Shown: positions 1 to 11,935, numbered from the stretch's first letter. The stretch is DNA of 64,000 bases from Druceiella hillmani (GCA_039881145.1 JAYKKI010000040.1:191001-255000); one strand, 5' to 3'. The notes: generated from the sequence alone by a model not told the origin. Numbers and translations are program-made.

Positions 1-1040
1 AATTTAGTAACGAGTATGGCCTCCTCTAGCTAAAATCGATGCGCTTAATCTGCTAGACAAGCTTTCGACGTCGTTTTTATAATTTCCTGAGGAATACGTT
101 CCCATTCAGCGACGATCACATTTTTAAGAGCCTCAATGTTTTCTGAAGCTGGTTTTACGGCTCTGACCGTCGTTTGAGATTATTCCATATGTTTTCTATC
201 GGATTGAGGTAAGAACTTTAAGCCGGCCAGTCTAACCGACGAATTCCGGCCTCCTGCATATACGCATCAACGTCTCTAGAGCGGTGGGTGCAAGCATTGT
301 CGTCCATAAAAATGGACTCGCCTCCAACTGCTGTTAATGCGGGTTGGGTATGAGGAATAAGAACCTATGTTATGTTTTAAAAATGGCACACTTAATGCGC
401 AAAGGTGCGCATTAAGTGTGCCATTTTCAATAAAAACTAACTCCGTACGGTCATCTGAGTTAATACCAGCCCAAAACATTACGGAGCCTCCACCGTAAGG
501 GGTGATTTCCTCAGAGCAGACTTCTGCGAAACGTTCTCCAGGTCTTCGTAAGACTTGTCTACTTTGATCCTTACCACTAATCGATATACGAGCTTTATCG
601 GAGAATAAAACACTATTCCAGTCTTGTTGAGTCCATGACGAAAAATTTTGAGCTAATCTCAGTCTGGCAACTTGATGCTCACGGAGCAATGTAGGGACCC
701 GAGCTGGTCGATAGCTACTTATATTGACGGCCTGACTGACTGTCTCCTTCTGACTGTCCATAGGCATACTTGTGTACCTCTGACGTCCTCGAGGTTCTGT
801 TTGATATCCACGTACGTAACTTGACGATTTCGTAGCGCTTGAATGACTATGAAGCGGTCGTCCCGCGGCTCAGTGCACCATTTTCTTCCATAGCCGGCTC
901 TTGTACCGACGGAGCCCGTTTCTTAGTATCGTTGCCAGGTCCTTTGAATGGTGGAACGGCTCACATTATACTGCCGAGACACCTAACATTGACTACAACC
1001 TTCTTCAATCAGCGCAATAATTTTACTAGCTCATCGTTTT
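1..1040 (-). pseudogene. Tc1-like (DD34E) transposase relic, cut by window edge
   Basis: This is a transposase of the Tc1 group, which cuts and pastes DNA at TA sites, and it is broken. Read on the minus strand, about 1030-800 holds the helix-turn-helix region (readings such as YNVSRSTIQRTW). Positions 767-276 stay open for 163 codons and include SWTQQDWNSVLFSD and GGGSVMFWAGI. The first catalytic Asp lies near 597-599. After a frameshift near 310 the text continues FMDDNACTHRSRD, then NPIENIWNNLKRR. The second Asp (299-301) and the Glu (194-196) are 34 codons apart, the Tc1 spacing. Stops near 220 and 150, further stops in the N-terminal part and frameshifts rule out activity. The C-terminal end and one inverted terminal repeat lie at or beyond the left edge. 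The family call is firm; the outer boundary near 1040-1240 is not. Confidence 0.9.
380..427. repeat. Perfect 21-bp inverted repeat inside the Tc1 relic
   Basis: Positions 380-400 and 407-427 are perfect reverse complements separated by 6 bases. The palindrome falls where a Tc1 transposase normally continues after the residues ENGTLNAH, and it replaces the expected text. It is therefore a mutation of the element, most simply a snap-back copying event, and not a functional site. Confidence 0.85.
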
Positions 1041-1060
1041 TTCAACCATACTGAGAACAG

Positions 1061-1689
1061 CAAACAGAAATGAACTAATGCAGCAAACAGCAGAAATTTG
1101 ATTAAAATTTATTCGTTAAAATAAAAAATGTAACAAATGAAAAAGAACTTAATAAGAGTTGGAATTCATTTACCACAAAAAATACTTTTGGTCAGTAAAA
1201 GAGAATTTTCATTCAAAAAGAATAAATTTCAAATTTAGACCGTTCGTTTTTATGTGCCAGGATACACTATACCTGCCAGTAACAATTGCAAGTAACTCTT
1301 AATAAATAATATTTTGTTAATAATATGACAAAATCAAAACCGCCCGTTTTTTATGCAAAAGAGTGTATAATGTTTTTTTATTTTGTTATGTCGTGTAACC
1401 TTTGTTAGAAGATAGTGACTGAGAACCACAGGAAAAAACAAATTATCGACCATTGGCGGAGACAAATCTAACAGTTTTTGACTAAATATAACAATGTGAT
1501 TTCACTAAACTAAAACTCAACACTCGCCTTTAACTAATCACACATTATAAATAATTAATTTCCATTAGGTCGATCGGCAGCATTAGCGATATATGTAAAA
1601 TGAGGTATCTACTTGAATATGATACTTATCTCTATATCGGATACATTAATGTGGGTCAGATGCAAAACCGCTTCATTATTAATAAACGA
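1061..1689. other. AT-rich spacer
   Basis: No gene is visible. Two loosely similar stretches (near 1240-1275 and 1340-1375, both containing 'accg/cc cgttt ttatg') might be the direct-repeat part of the Tc1 end, but the match is weak. Confidence 0.4.
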
Positions 1690-2000
1690 CGTTATCAGTG
1701 CTGTAATAAAGTTGCCATTATAAGTAAAATATAATTTATTGTGATTGAACTAGACAAATTAATCAGATAACCCTAGATCAAATATTACATAAGCTTAACT
1801 TTGTCGATTTTAGATCCTTGCTTTAACATAAGACAAAAGAAAAGTAGACATCCGTCTCCCCTAAAAAGGTGTAAGTTATTTTTTTCAGTAAGGCATAAGA
1901 AGTTTTTCAAGTTTTTTATTAGCGTTTTATATAGCGTTTGTGTTTTATTAGTTTTTTATAGCATTTGTGGGCGTTATTCGTATTCGGCCTAACGTCGAGA
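1690..2000 (+). repeat. Stray fragment of module 2 sequence
   Basis: This stretch aligns in the same orientation with 10150-10380 and 47890-48130. Shared landmarks are 'attgtgattgaac', 'tttgtcgatttt' and the run of C/T with 'ctcccc'. It shows that one more diverged module copy once lay to the left of module 1. The 63-codon open frame inside has no recognisable domain and I do not call it a gene. Confidence 0.55.
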
Positions 2001-2099
2001 ATATCCGAGCGCGTCATGCCTATGCCTGAACATATTTTTCATAATTTATGATCTTTTGGAAATTTTCACCGTCTATTAACCTTTAAAACTTTGTTCTCA

Positions 2100-2586
2100 A
2101 CAGTTATAGTAGGTATGGATTAAACTCATGGGATAATAGTTATGCTGTATTTCATGTTCTACAACTTTTATTAGAAATTTGTTAACTACATTCTTAACTA
2201 TTTTTGAGTCATTCGTGGAAAAAAAACAGTGAACCCACTGTTCCCATATTTTTACATCAATATAAGGCACTACGTATATTTTAAATCGCGCGATGAAATT
2301 TTCCACCCGGACATAGATTGATGAAATGAGCGTGTAGAAATGATGAAGTGTGGAAATATACGGGAGGGGTAGGTCTTGAGCAAACCTAATACGAGCAGAT
2401 TCAATATTGTATGTATTCGTTATAAGCTTATTATATTTCATAAATTTGTTTCAAATTTAAATCTGTTGGCAATATTTATAATTTAATTAATTTGTTTAGT
2501 AACCAGCTGCACAAATTTCATTTTATATAGTTTATTTTCGGTACATATAATAATACTGAACAATTGGTGCATATGTACCTAGGAAT
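2100..2586 (+). repeat. Left flank of module 1, before the hAT insertion
   Basis: The part from 2270 ('aatcgcgcgatgaaattttcc') to 2460 ('gtatgtattcgttataagctta') aligns with 42600-42830, and the rest aligns loosely up to about 42920. In the second series the text then runs directly into module 1' sequence, so this piece and 5265 onward were once contiguous. A 114-codon minus-strand open frame here (2097-2441) does not stay open in the other copy. Confidence 0.6.
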
Positions 2587-3039
2587 ATTGCATGCATCCG
2601 CAAACGCGGAAATTTCGCATCAATTTTAGCATTCTCATCTGCATCTGCATCTGCAATAACTCAGTGCGGAGTTTGCTGGAATGTGAATGTGTGCAAGTCG
2701 CGAAGAGAAATTATGAATAGGATTTCGAGCGAGCGAGACACCTGCTTTGCGCGTATTCTGTACCGGTTCGCTGATAACCATTAAGAATTACGATTTCGGT
2801 CGCCGCGTTCGCAGGCTGACAAGTGCAAACTAGTTTTTTTTAATGTGAGGTATTGTGAAGCATTATTAATTAAAAGTAAACGTGCTTGTGTACAGGTTTT
2901 TTTAAGTTTACTTAAATTAGAGTTTTAAACGGATTATAGGGGACATTTTAAGTTAAGATATTGTTTGAGTGTTTTTCCATTGATTGATAATAAATATAAA
3001 TAAACGAATCTACGTAATTCACTGACACCACCGACGCAG

Positions 3040-4910
3040 AGTTCAATTCGATCTTATTTTAAATTAGATGAGCATGCTCGGAATAAATATCATTCTAAAA
3101 TATGCATTAAAACGTATTCTCACAAGGACCGTACAACCACCTCTTTGAAGAATCATCTGAAGTCGATACACCCGGATGAGTTTAGTCTGTTTAGTTTTGC
3201 TGAAAACAAAAAGCAATTACAGGAAAAAATATGAACTAGGTAAGTTTTACGACATCAATCTCGTTCGATTCATAAATTTGTTTTTACATTTATCAATCCG
3301 TACCATCACTAGCCACCGCAGGCAAATGGCGGTACTTTACCTAAAGTCAGTTATAAAATTAAATTAAATTTTGTTATTTCTCTTCCATAATTCAATCGGT
3401 TCTCAAATAATTTTGAATGACAATTTAAATTCAAATGTAGCTTTTACCATAACTGCCGCAATAGTATAACATCGAATTTGAAAGAATTAATAAAAAATAA
3501 CGATTAAATATAGTTTCCGTTAGCTTTTTTAAGCCTAAAAAAAATACTTCTTCTTATTATGAATTATATATAAAATTAATTACTCTTTATTACTATATAT
3601 TACGTACACCTTCTTCATATAAAGTCGCCACTCTCCACTAAGCAGCAAAAAAAAATTTTAAGATGAATTGATTCAAAAAGAAAAAAAAGGATATTAACAG
3701 TTCCGCATTGGAAAAAGAAATTGACAAGCTCATTTGAGAAATTATTGCGCTTTAAAATTTACTATTAAATTGAGTCGAAGAAATAGGATTTCGCAGACTG
3801 ATGCAGAAAACTTTAATCGATCGTCATCTGTATTGAAACGTGAAACTTGATCGACATACGGGTTATATAATTGCAGAAAAAAATAAACACAGTGCTCACT
3901 GAATGGAATATTTTGAAGGAACAACTGCATTGTATGATTCGAGATGAGGGCTTCAACATTAAAAGAGATATGCAATTAGCGATATTAAATGACTTGCCAT
4001 TCAATTTTGTGTAGAGTCGCATGATAGCATAAAAGATATTATAAAATGTAAGAAAATTTCGACTAACTGTAACGATTCCACAATTGCTCAAATCAACTGG
4101 AATAAGTTCAACACATACTTATTCAACCGCATTTTAAAATGTAACAGGATTATTTAACACAATAAAACAGTGATTTTTACATGTTGAATGATTTTGATGG
4201 GTAAAAGATGCATTATGTCTCTATATTAACAATAGTGACATGGATCGAAATTTACCATAAGAATTGAAAATCTTAGAATGCTGTGTGGCAAAAGATTTTA
4301 ATAGCTCGTATTAAAATCTTTTGAAGAAGCGACTCGGGACTAAGCAGCACTCAGACTCACATATCACCTGTGATTTCAATAATTTAAATAATTATCAAAA
4401 AACACGGGATTAAACCAAAAACGCACGGGGCACGGGATCCTGATTCGATCCGACTGGAAGTTACCACTCCGAAAACTGAAGTGCCCGCTATTTTTTTTTT
4501 TGATGATAACAGTTTATTTGCCATATTCCCATACTTAAGACGCAAGTAGCACAAATTTTTCAAATACATGACTGAAGAAAAGATTAAAAGTGAAATATTG
4601 GAAACAAAAAATATTCAATATGATAATAATGATGTTGCTGGCTCTATAAATTTTGATTTAACTAAAAGAACAGGAATGAAAAATTCCTTGGAAAAACAAT
4701 ATAACAACCAGGAACGTCCAGTATAGCCAGTAAGCTAGGTTTGAAAAGCGATCTTGTCATGTATCTTAACTCTTCAAGTGAAGATGAAAGTCAAGAGGAA
4801 ACATCTGACAGTAATAGCCCAAGTGCTGCCCTTAAGAAAGAATTGCTTATGTATCGGAATAATAAGGGACAAATGTATCCAACAGTTCTCTTAACTGGTG
4901 GAGTATGAAT
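3040..4910 (+). pseudogene. hAT transposase relic with BED zinc finger
   Basis: Positions 3040-3234 read as a BED finger: SYFKLD, then KICIKTYS where the second Cys of the C-x2-C pair is lost, then TTSLKNHLKSIHPDEF supplying the paired His. A stop (TGA, 3232) ends this part. From 3690 the frame-broken text EIDKLI, VEEIGFRRLMQKTL and IIAEKNKH matches the conserved start of the hAT catalytic region. Near 4570-4905 readings such as TEEKIKSEILE and KKELLMYRNNKGQMYPTVLL resemble the linker before the C-terminal dimerisation region, whose own core I do not see. Several stops and frameshifts make it inactive. In life the protein would bind the element ends and excise the DNA. The superfamily is clear; the subfamily is not assigned. 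Confidence 0.8.
4290..4322. repeat. 13-bp palindrome, 7-base loop
   Basis: Arms 4290-4302 and 4310-4322 are perfect reverse complements (AAAAGATTTTAAT). It lies inside the hAT relic and interrupts its reading, so it is likely another local snap-back mutation. Confidence 0.7.
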
Positions 4911-5849
4911 AGTAAGGAGTTAAAAGTCTTATTTGTATTATAGCCGTCGTCTATGTGTAGTTTTATTTATTGGCGCGAGATTAATCTACGAAACTCTGCG
5001 AAACGGACTCCGGAAAAGGCAGCAAAATTGCTCTTTATATTTCACCGATTTTTAAATTTATCTACGGAAATTTTTATTAATTAATTTATTTTCAAAACTA
5101 TTTCTTACTACTAAAAATACTGTTTTATAATTATCTCTTTGAAAATCTTGACATCCGAATCCGCAACCAAATCCGCGAATGTAAAACGTTAAGAAATCAT
5201 ATCTGCTTCCGCATCCGCAGATGTCAAAAATTAATTGGCAATAACTTCAATGTTCCTTAAAGGTATTTAGGAAAAAAAATATTTTGGGGAACACAACAAA
5301 AATAATGGAATACTAAAATATTTTTTTAAAATGTTCATCTGTTTTTCCGTGAGCCTGTTAGTTCAGTTGTTCTTTCATGATGCATGAACAAGTGTTCGTG
5401 CATCACATAAGAAGAGCTAAAAGCATTTCTATGAAGTTTTTACTGGAAATTTTTTTTTGGTTTGATATATGTTGAATCTGGGCCATGTTTCATCGCAATT
5501 GCGATTTATCGAAATTGCATGATTAAAATGAAAACATGGTAACTTGATGTTGACTATGTGTATATAAGTGTTTTTTTTATTAAATTGTAAATACTGGAAA
5601 AATATACAAATATAAGTACATTATGAAAACCAAGGAAACATTAATACGAAAAATAAAGTGGATTTTTGATACGAATTTTAAATATTTTAATTAGCTTTTT
5701 CTTTTTCTTAATATTTCAATTTCAATTGGATTTCTGTGTGTACGGAAGACAATTAAAATCTGACAAAATCATTACTTCTATGTAAGAAGACTTCAAAGGC
5801 CAATATATTTCTTATTATTTGATATATGGAACCTCTGTCGTGGCTTAAC

Positions 5850-6065
5850 AACATTTTTCACATTTTCTGCTCACGACGTTTATTATTTTAAAGCTTTTGT
5901 TCGGTCAAGGGAAATTATATTCGATTGAACCTCAACTTCCTTCGATAGAGTTTTCCTTTGAAATGTTAAAACTGTCAGCTTTTGCTGTGCAGTTGGGGAA
6001 TTTCTACGTCGTTGGACTTTTAACAACAATAGTTGGCCTGAAATAGACGTTAATTCAACATGCAA
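5850..6065 (-). other. Conserved island I, copy 1 (candidate worn exon)
   Basis: This segment recurs at 33235-33410 and 43790-43990. On the minus strand all three copies keep 'tctatttcag' (here 6047-6038), which looks like a splice acceptor. Downstream one frame is open for 50 codons (KLTVLTFQRKT, then KEVEVQSN), and the copy at 33.3 kb keeps KLTVLTFQKKTRRKEVETQSN-like text in that frame. A different frame is shared by the copy at 43.9 kb (AKANNFNISKENSTKESW). The copies therefore disagree on which frame was used. I do not recognise the protein, and the island may not be coding. Confidence 0.35.
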
Positions 6066-6259
6066 AGTTATATACTGGTTTCATTTACTACCCTATATAA
6101 TAAGGTTTTAGGATAGGATTCTGTTCTATCAACTGGATAGGATGACTGTTCTATCAACTTTTAGGAAATCTAAAAAGACGTAGCAATAAAAAAATGTTAT
6201 ACAGCTAATATATATACATGCTTAGTTCATATGTGTATTGTAGTATATATAAGAAAATA

Positions 6260-6279
6260 TGTGTGTGTGTGTGTGTGTA
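6260..6279 (+). repeat. (TG)n microsatellite
   Basis: Ten TG units. The module 1' copy (44160) has only 'tgtgtgtg', so the tract expanded here or shrank there. Confidence 0.9.
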
Positions 6280-6478
6280 TCGGTTATTTCAATTTAAAGG
6301 AGTACATTTTATCTACTACTAATTACAAATGTTAATGTAACATTTATGTTATTTCGAGAATATTTTATAAAAAAGAAGTGGACATACATATCCTTAATTA
6401 TTGTTTAATGATTCATTGCACTCCTTAAATAATGCACCTTTAATAACAAGTTATACTTGCAGTAAATTTATGTAATAA

Positions 6479-6791
6479 CTAGCTCCCACTCCCTACCGCT
6501 GCTAATAAACCCGTTCTGTTCGTCAATAGACATCGAGTATCAGGGTCAGGGGTATGTTGGCGGAAATACTCTAGATGATCAGTGAGAAAAAGTAAGCTTG
6601 TTCCATGATTTCTATTATATTATTATTAGTTCTCTATCCCTGTAAAATATGGAGTAATAATACATAATCTATAATATTTTCAAATATATGAGATTTCTTA
6701 AAAATGAAAAATTTTCAGATTTGACATATGGTTCTAGATATTAGTGCGAGCAAACAAACAGACACTTTGCTTTATATATTATTAGTATAGA
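6479..6791 (+). repeat. Dispersed lepidopteran-type repeat
   Basis: It opens 'ctagctcccactccctacc' and closes with 'agcaaacaaacagacac' and 'atattattagtatagat'. These ends are typical of a very common dispersed repeat in moths and butterflies. Copies sit at the same place in modules 1' (44364-44667 and 46251-46587), so insertion came before the large duplication. I do not assign a family name. Confidence 0.65.
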
Positions 6792-7224
6792 TTTAAATAA
6801 GAATCCTGGTTGATTCAAATACACGCGTACTTCTGTACAAGTTATATTAAAAGATTATTGCACCAAAGTGTTCAATTCGATCTCACCACTTTTATAGTGT
6901 GTATCTCACCTTCAAAGATGTAAAAAAATTATATAGGAAAAACAACATTTAAAAATTGCCATTTTTCATTGAATATATAATAATTCATTATAAATAATAA
7001 AAAAAAATATTATGTATAATGAATTATCAATGTTTATCTGTCCATCCGTCGATAATTTGGCAAGCTGTTTCTTAGCGATATTCAATTACCTAATGCGCAA
7101 GATTTTTGACATAACATTTTCAATATGAAATTATTATTTTTTTTTTACCACTATGCATAAACTAGAATTATAAATACGTAATGCACTGTAAGGCAGTTCC
7201 GAGCACTACTATTTGATGTAACTG

Positions 7225-7510
7225 TGTTTGCAATGGTGGCAGAGAACGAGACCACCTCATCAACATTTCCAAGGAGGAGTTGGGCTACACCCGACAGTAA
7301 GAGTGTAGCCTACATTTAGAGCAGATAACGTGTACGCCGGGCTAGGACCGATCGAGGGGAAGCTCCTTTCTCCAAGGTTTCCGTACATACAGATAGTTTA
7401 GTTACGATATGCAGAGCAATACGGCATTATGGGACAAGTAATTATAAACAATATGGTGCAAACCCACAAGTACGCTCCAAACGTTTCACGTACTCCACTG
7501 CGGCTGCGTC
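7225..7510 (+). other. Conserved island II, copy 1
   Basis: This GC-richer stretch aligns with 46975-47300; its first 40 bases also occur at 45080-45110. The plus strand reads AMVAENETTSSTFPRRS, close to the second copy's MMAENETTSSTSPRRSQ. Further on a different frame is shared, VYAGLG at the start and NNMVQ.HKYA near the end. Copy 1 has stops in each frame. It might be a first exon or untranslated leader, but no known protein comes to mind. Confidence 0.35.
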
Positions 7511-7789
7511 TACTAACCTAATCCCACGTCCCTAGAACCAGTCTACCCATTTTTTTTGGTAAATTGGTGTGGAACATAAAATCTATATAGGTGGTGATAA
7601 CATAAGATTGTATAAAGACGAAAATTGTAAAAGTATTTCCGTAACAAATTTTAAACAAGCACTCTTCAGAATAGTTGAGAGTTATACAAAATTAATTATA
7701 GTAAATAAATGTGTGACACTAACCCAATTTAAAACTTAATCAATCACATTAAATATTATGCCACAAATATGATTTTGTGTCAAAAGTAG

Positions 7790-8620
7790 CGGACTTATAT
7801 AAGTTACAATGGAAAAAGAATCTTCAGAATATTAGCTGTAAAAAAGCCTAACTGTGGCAAAAACTATCAAGTGACTATTGTAATCCGTTATTTTTCTCTA
7901 TCGCACACGCGCAAACTTTTTTCTGGGGTAGGAAAGAAATGTAAGCCTTTACCTCCAGAAATATTGTTACGATTATAATTAAAAACAACATACATGTATT
8001 GACCGATACTAGTAGCCTACAATTTTTATACTAGTAGCCTAAGAGATTTTCGATCGTTTTGTTCGTTCCACAGAGCAATATCAATTAAAAAAATCTGTAT
8101 ACGATGGAATGCCATCTTATTATTTTATAAGCCTTTGAAAGTGCATATGCGTACCATACACGTATACATACATACCCAAAGGCTCAAATGCGATTCGCGC
8201 TTATCAACTAACATTTGTTTCGAAAATTTTCCTCTTCTCTTATTTTATTTTCTCCCTCTTGGATGCCAACGCAATACTTTTATCATTTTAAAAGCAATAT
8301 AATCGCATAGGCGTACATGGTTGATTAAATGGTTATATTTATTTTGCAAAGAGACCAATTTTCTAAGATTAAGAGAGGAGCTTTGGGATATTAAAAATTT
8401 ATTTTTAATAAATTAATGATTGTTTACATTCAACTCTTATCGAGTGACTAATTCTCACCATAATTATGATTTAATTAACAAAAACGTAATTATATGTCTA
8501 ATTTCGTCATGTTTGCTACATATAAAACTAAATATTGTGAGATTTGCTTTGTCATTAAATCACATTGAAATTACGGAATTAAAACGAAACAGGAATTATT
8601 ATTCCGTAATTAATTAATTT
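7790..8620 (+). repeat. Module 1 tail, absent from second series
   Basis: This piece aligns with module 2 at 15245-16110. Shared landmarks are 'agcggacttat', 'gatggaatgccatcttattattttataagcctttg', and 'actaacatttgtttcgaaaa'. The second series jumps over it at about 47650. No gene is visible. Confidence 0.65.
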
Positions 8621-9870
8621 ATTGATCATTTAAATTAATTTATCTAATCATAGGATAATTTGCAAATGTATTTAATTGCTTGAAAAATATTCTTATGAAA
8701 TTCTTCTTTTCTTTTCAAATTCTGAATTCCTAATTCTTATGGGAATAGAAGTTAATTTTTTTGTCAAACTTGTAAATAAAACTTTTCATAAAGATAATGT
8801 AAAGTATACTATAAATTTTTTATTGAAATTTGGTAAGTTCTTTAAACTTAATAGTTATTTCAAATTTAAAGATTCCTAACAATAAGTCTGCGAGTCAATC
8901 TAATACTTATTTATTTTATAAATTTGTTAATTTCGAACTTTAGCATTAAACTTAAAACATGTTGTTTTAAAATGTTCAATTACAATCTCAATAAAAAAAA
9001 CAATTTTTATCGCCAACCGAATAGTTTAATGAGAATTTAATACATTTTTACATTTATATTATTTTGGCGCGATTAAAACTCTTTTTTAAAGCTAAACTAG
9101 AATGAGTTTTTTTCAGAATATTTAGTTTTTTTTTAATGTGAACCTGTGTTTATTTTTTGTACCATTTTTTTGTGTTAATGATGATCCATTTATTTTCTGT
9201 ACCGTCGCAATATGTAAATGAGGAACCCACTCCTTTTTTAATTTTTTGAATGAAACACAACTCAAATAAAGTCGGTAAATAAAACCGATTATCAAAATTT
9301 CTTGAGCTTTGATCGATGTAGACATTGTATGTACGAAAATGTAGACATTGTATGTTCGTAGTTCTAGTTAATTTAGAAGAAATTAGAACACAGCTATCAA
9401 TGCAGTGTATCAAAATCACACAAACTTTTGTTAAATAACCGCAAACACATCTTCGTCCTTGATTTTCTTACAAATCATAGCGGCAGTGATTTTCTGACAA
9501 AACAAGCTTTCACTATTTTCTCATTATAACCATTGTGTAAGTAATACTTCCTCTCTTCTAAATATCAAGTTTTGTTATGTAAAATGATCCATTGTTTTTA
9601 GTAATCCGTCAGCGGGTCAGTGACTGCTAAAGTTAACGATTTTTGGAAGTGCACGTCCCGAAACCTAACAAAGCCAGGTCCATGAAATTTGCTATTATAT
9701 CGTCTACATTTCTAAAGAAAAATTGATTCGAAAATGTATATCAGGGCTGCTGGAGCAAACTAGAGGATAGAAATAATTACTTTTTTTGGTACAAAGTCCT
9801 TGTACCAGTAAACTTGTATATGGTACTTAGAACCACTAAGAAGCTCTCTTTGAGACTGCCTTTGAGCAAG
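8620..9870. other. AT-rich spacer, first series only
   Basis: Small open frames here (8676-8879 plus; 9122-9419 minus) have no recognisable domain, biased AT-rich composition and no second copy to test conservation. From 9900 a short 'ctgttata/taatctgttat' tract is expanded about three-fold compared with 47695. Confidence 0.5.
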
Positions 9871-10799
9871 AACGTCGTGAGTAATTTAAAAAGTATGATG
9901 TTCTGTTATAATCTGTTATATATAATCTGTTATATAATCTGTCTTAATATTGACAGAAGAATATTCCGTTACACTTAATTGTGTTGAATCAATAGCCAAA
10001 GGTGTTTAAGATCATTAAATAACACAGAGGCAAACTAAAACTTTATATCAATTTGAAACTTGGTCGCGGCAAAAGGACAGTTTCTGCCGTTTTTCTTTAC
10101 CAAGTCAAAAATATAAAGTAAGGTACTAAATATAATATTTTAAAATAATACTTTTATTAGTGTCAAACTTCATACGTCTTAAAATTTTAGTATTTTATAA
10201 AATAATATTTATTGCGATTCAACTATATTTAATGAACTAGATAATCCTAGTTCAAATATTTCCTAAGCATTATTTTGTCGATTTTCAACCCTTACATTAA
10301 CACAAGGCAAGAAATCAAGGCATCGACATCTCTCTCCCATAAAGAGTAAGAAATAAGACGTTTTGCCTATGTTTTTTGTTAGGTACCAAAATAAAAAAAA
10401 ATCAAAATGTTTACTTAGTATGAATTTTTCAACTTCGGATCATGAATTTCGTAAGCGAATACCTGGCTGGTTAACAATGAGTATAGAAACAAAACATACG
10501 TATAAAGAGTAATTGATGTGAAATATTTGAGATTATTTAGTTGATTTTATTCATTTACGTTCCGCTTTGCTGAAGAATTTTAGTTCATCCCTCTTTTTTC
10601 ATTAAAAAATATGTAAATCCGTAAGCCTGCTTACATATTATTTGAATGTCCTCTAATGTGTTGACGTTCGTTGCAGAATATATTTTCTTTGTTTTTGATT
10701 AATAATAGAAAATATGTAGCGGTAGTATTAAAAAGAGGCGATTAAAATGGGATTAAGAGGCATTTTGTCTCGATATTATTAAATATTTTTTCGCTTATG

Positions 10800-11100
10800 A
10801 TGTATAGTGTATGTACATAGACCCATCATTCATCGCACAGCGTCTGCCCTCATCTAAACTTCCCAGCAACATATATTTTATGATACTTAACCTATGCCAT
10901 TCCTAGATTATATGTACGTAGCCTAAATTGTATTAAGGTATCGTTGCAGGGTGTTGACTATACTGGTACGTAGTAGTCAGGTGTGCAGACTATATCATTA
11001 AAGCCAGCCCGCTGCTCGGACGGCTCCAAGTAACACAAATATATTGCTTTTACCTAATGAGAAACTCTCGATGCTCGATATCCTTTAGCTTTGAAAAGAC
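10800..11100. other. Conserved island III, copy 1
   Basis: Copies lie at 30180-30440, 48540-48850 and 60785-60925 (middle deleted). The plus strand reads SFIAQRLPSSKLPSNIYF then a stop shared with the 30.2-kb copy. The minus strand reads VKYHKIYVAGKF, with VKYHKIYVPGKL and VKYH.VYIPKKFKREQ in two other copies. Both strands keep some protein-like similarity, so the strand and even coding status are open. Confidence 0.3.
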
Positions 11101-11599
11101 TGAAAAAATTTCGCCTTTCCAAATTATGGAGAGAGAAAGTTTTTTTTATTTCCTTGTTATTTATTGAATCTACCCTAACTGGAGTAACTAGGTTTTACAG
11201 AGCTACCGTTCTTTAAAAGCAGGCATAAAAATCCTATCGAACGACGATTTAACTTTTTTTTTATTCAGTTGACGAGTGACATGTATTATGTAAATTTCAC
11301 AGAGCTAGTTTATATGTTATATAAAGTAGGAATTCTTATTCAACATAAATTAAAGTTTTTGGGTATTGTAATAAATATAACATTATATCATTTAACATTT
11401 TCCTTTAAATGGAATCGATTGCTACATTCAGTGTATTAACATCATCACGTGTGTATTTCCGTTACCTCGAATTACACGTAAAATTACGAAAATTAATAAT
11501 TGACTAATAATTGGTTGATTGTTAACGTACACATAACCCCATAACTTCATTAAATCTGCGCCAAATATAAATAATATTATCAAATAATTATGACAGAGA

Positions 11600-11935
11600 T
11601 AGTCGTATTAGGGACAGAACTAAATTAACCTAACTCCAGATAATCTACCCACCGTATATAATTAAATTGGCGAGCTACCCAACCATTCTTGGGTTGGACA
11701 CTTGCATAACTCGAGTCTCTCGTTTCAATTAAGATGTTTTTATATTTGGCGGGAACGATCGCCCGAGGATGAACGGGCTGGAACTTACCAATATATTTAA
11801 TTGTCATTAAATTTGTATATGACGGTTGTCACATCGTCAAACTGCAGCTGGTGAAGACGAGTGAGTATTAAAGTTAATATCGAAGCGTTTATCGAAAGTG
11901 GACATGGAAATTTGAAAGATCGATAGTGGATGGCG
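11600..11935. other. Conserved island IV, copy 1
   Basis: This is the best preserved of the four copies (others at 30920-31215, 49360-49690, 61310-61600). On the minus strand 60 codons are open here and at 30.9-31.1 kb without an indel between them, sharing GKFQ, PRA and QFNYI.W.D.LELG. A second minus-strand frame ends at the same TAA in all four copies (LQFDDVTTVIYKFNDN, LQFDIAKSLTYKFNHN). On the plus strand a GTGAGT that resembles a splice donor follows 'ctggtgaagac' here (11861) and at 31161. The product is unrecognised and these signals point to different strands. Confidence 0.35.

Larger units (their letters stand above)
2587..5232 (+). mobile_element. hAT-superfamily DNA transposon, degraded
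   Basis: The element is about 2.65 kb. Its ends carry clustered GCATCCGC/GCGGATGC-type motifs. The left 'CATCCGCAAACGCGGAA' and the reverse complement of the right 'CATCTGCGGATGCGGAA' match at 13 of 17 positions, as terminal or subterminal inverted repeats should. The interior codes for a broken BED-finger transposase. The matching place in the second series (about 42840-43070) has no such element, so it probably inserted after the large duplication. Exact ends and the 8-bp target duplication expected for a hAT could not be fixed by eye. Confidence 0.75.
5265..7780 (+). repeat. Module 1, first series
   Basis: This block aligns over its length with 43070-45118, and its 6100-7240 part aligns a second time with 45969-47040. 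The 6800-7780 part aligns with 46590-47640. Parts also match module 2 (14400-15250) and module 3 (33170-34400) at lower identity. It contains conserved islands I and II and one dispersed lepidopteran repeat. No intact gene is present. Confidence 0.8.

Noticed and set aside
2097..2441. 114-codon minus-strand gene
   Set aside because: The aligned copy at 42.6-42.8 kb is not open, composition is AT-driven and no domain is visible.
11797..11850. Insect gustatory-receptor C-terminus (the LQF followed by a short tail and stop)
   Set aside because: Such receptors have TY followed by hydrophobic residues before QF. Here the preceding residues are TRLHQ or stops, and no membrane segments lie nearby.
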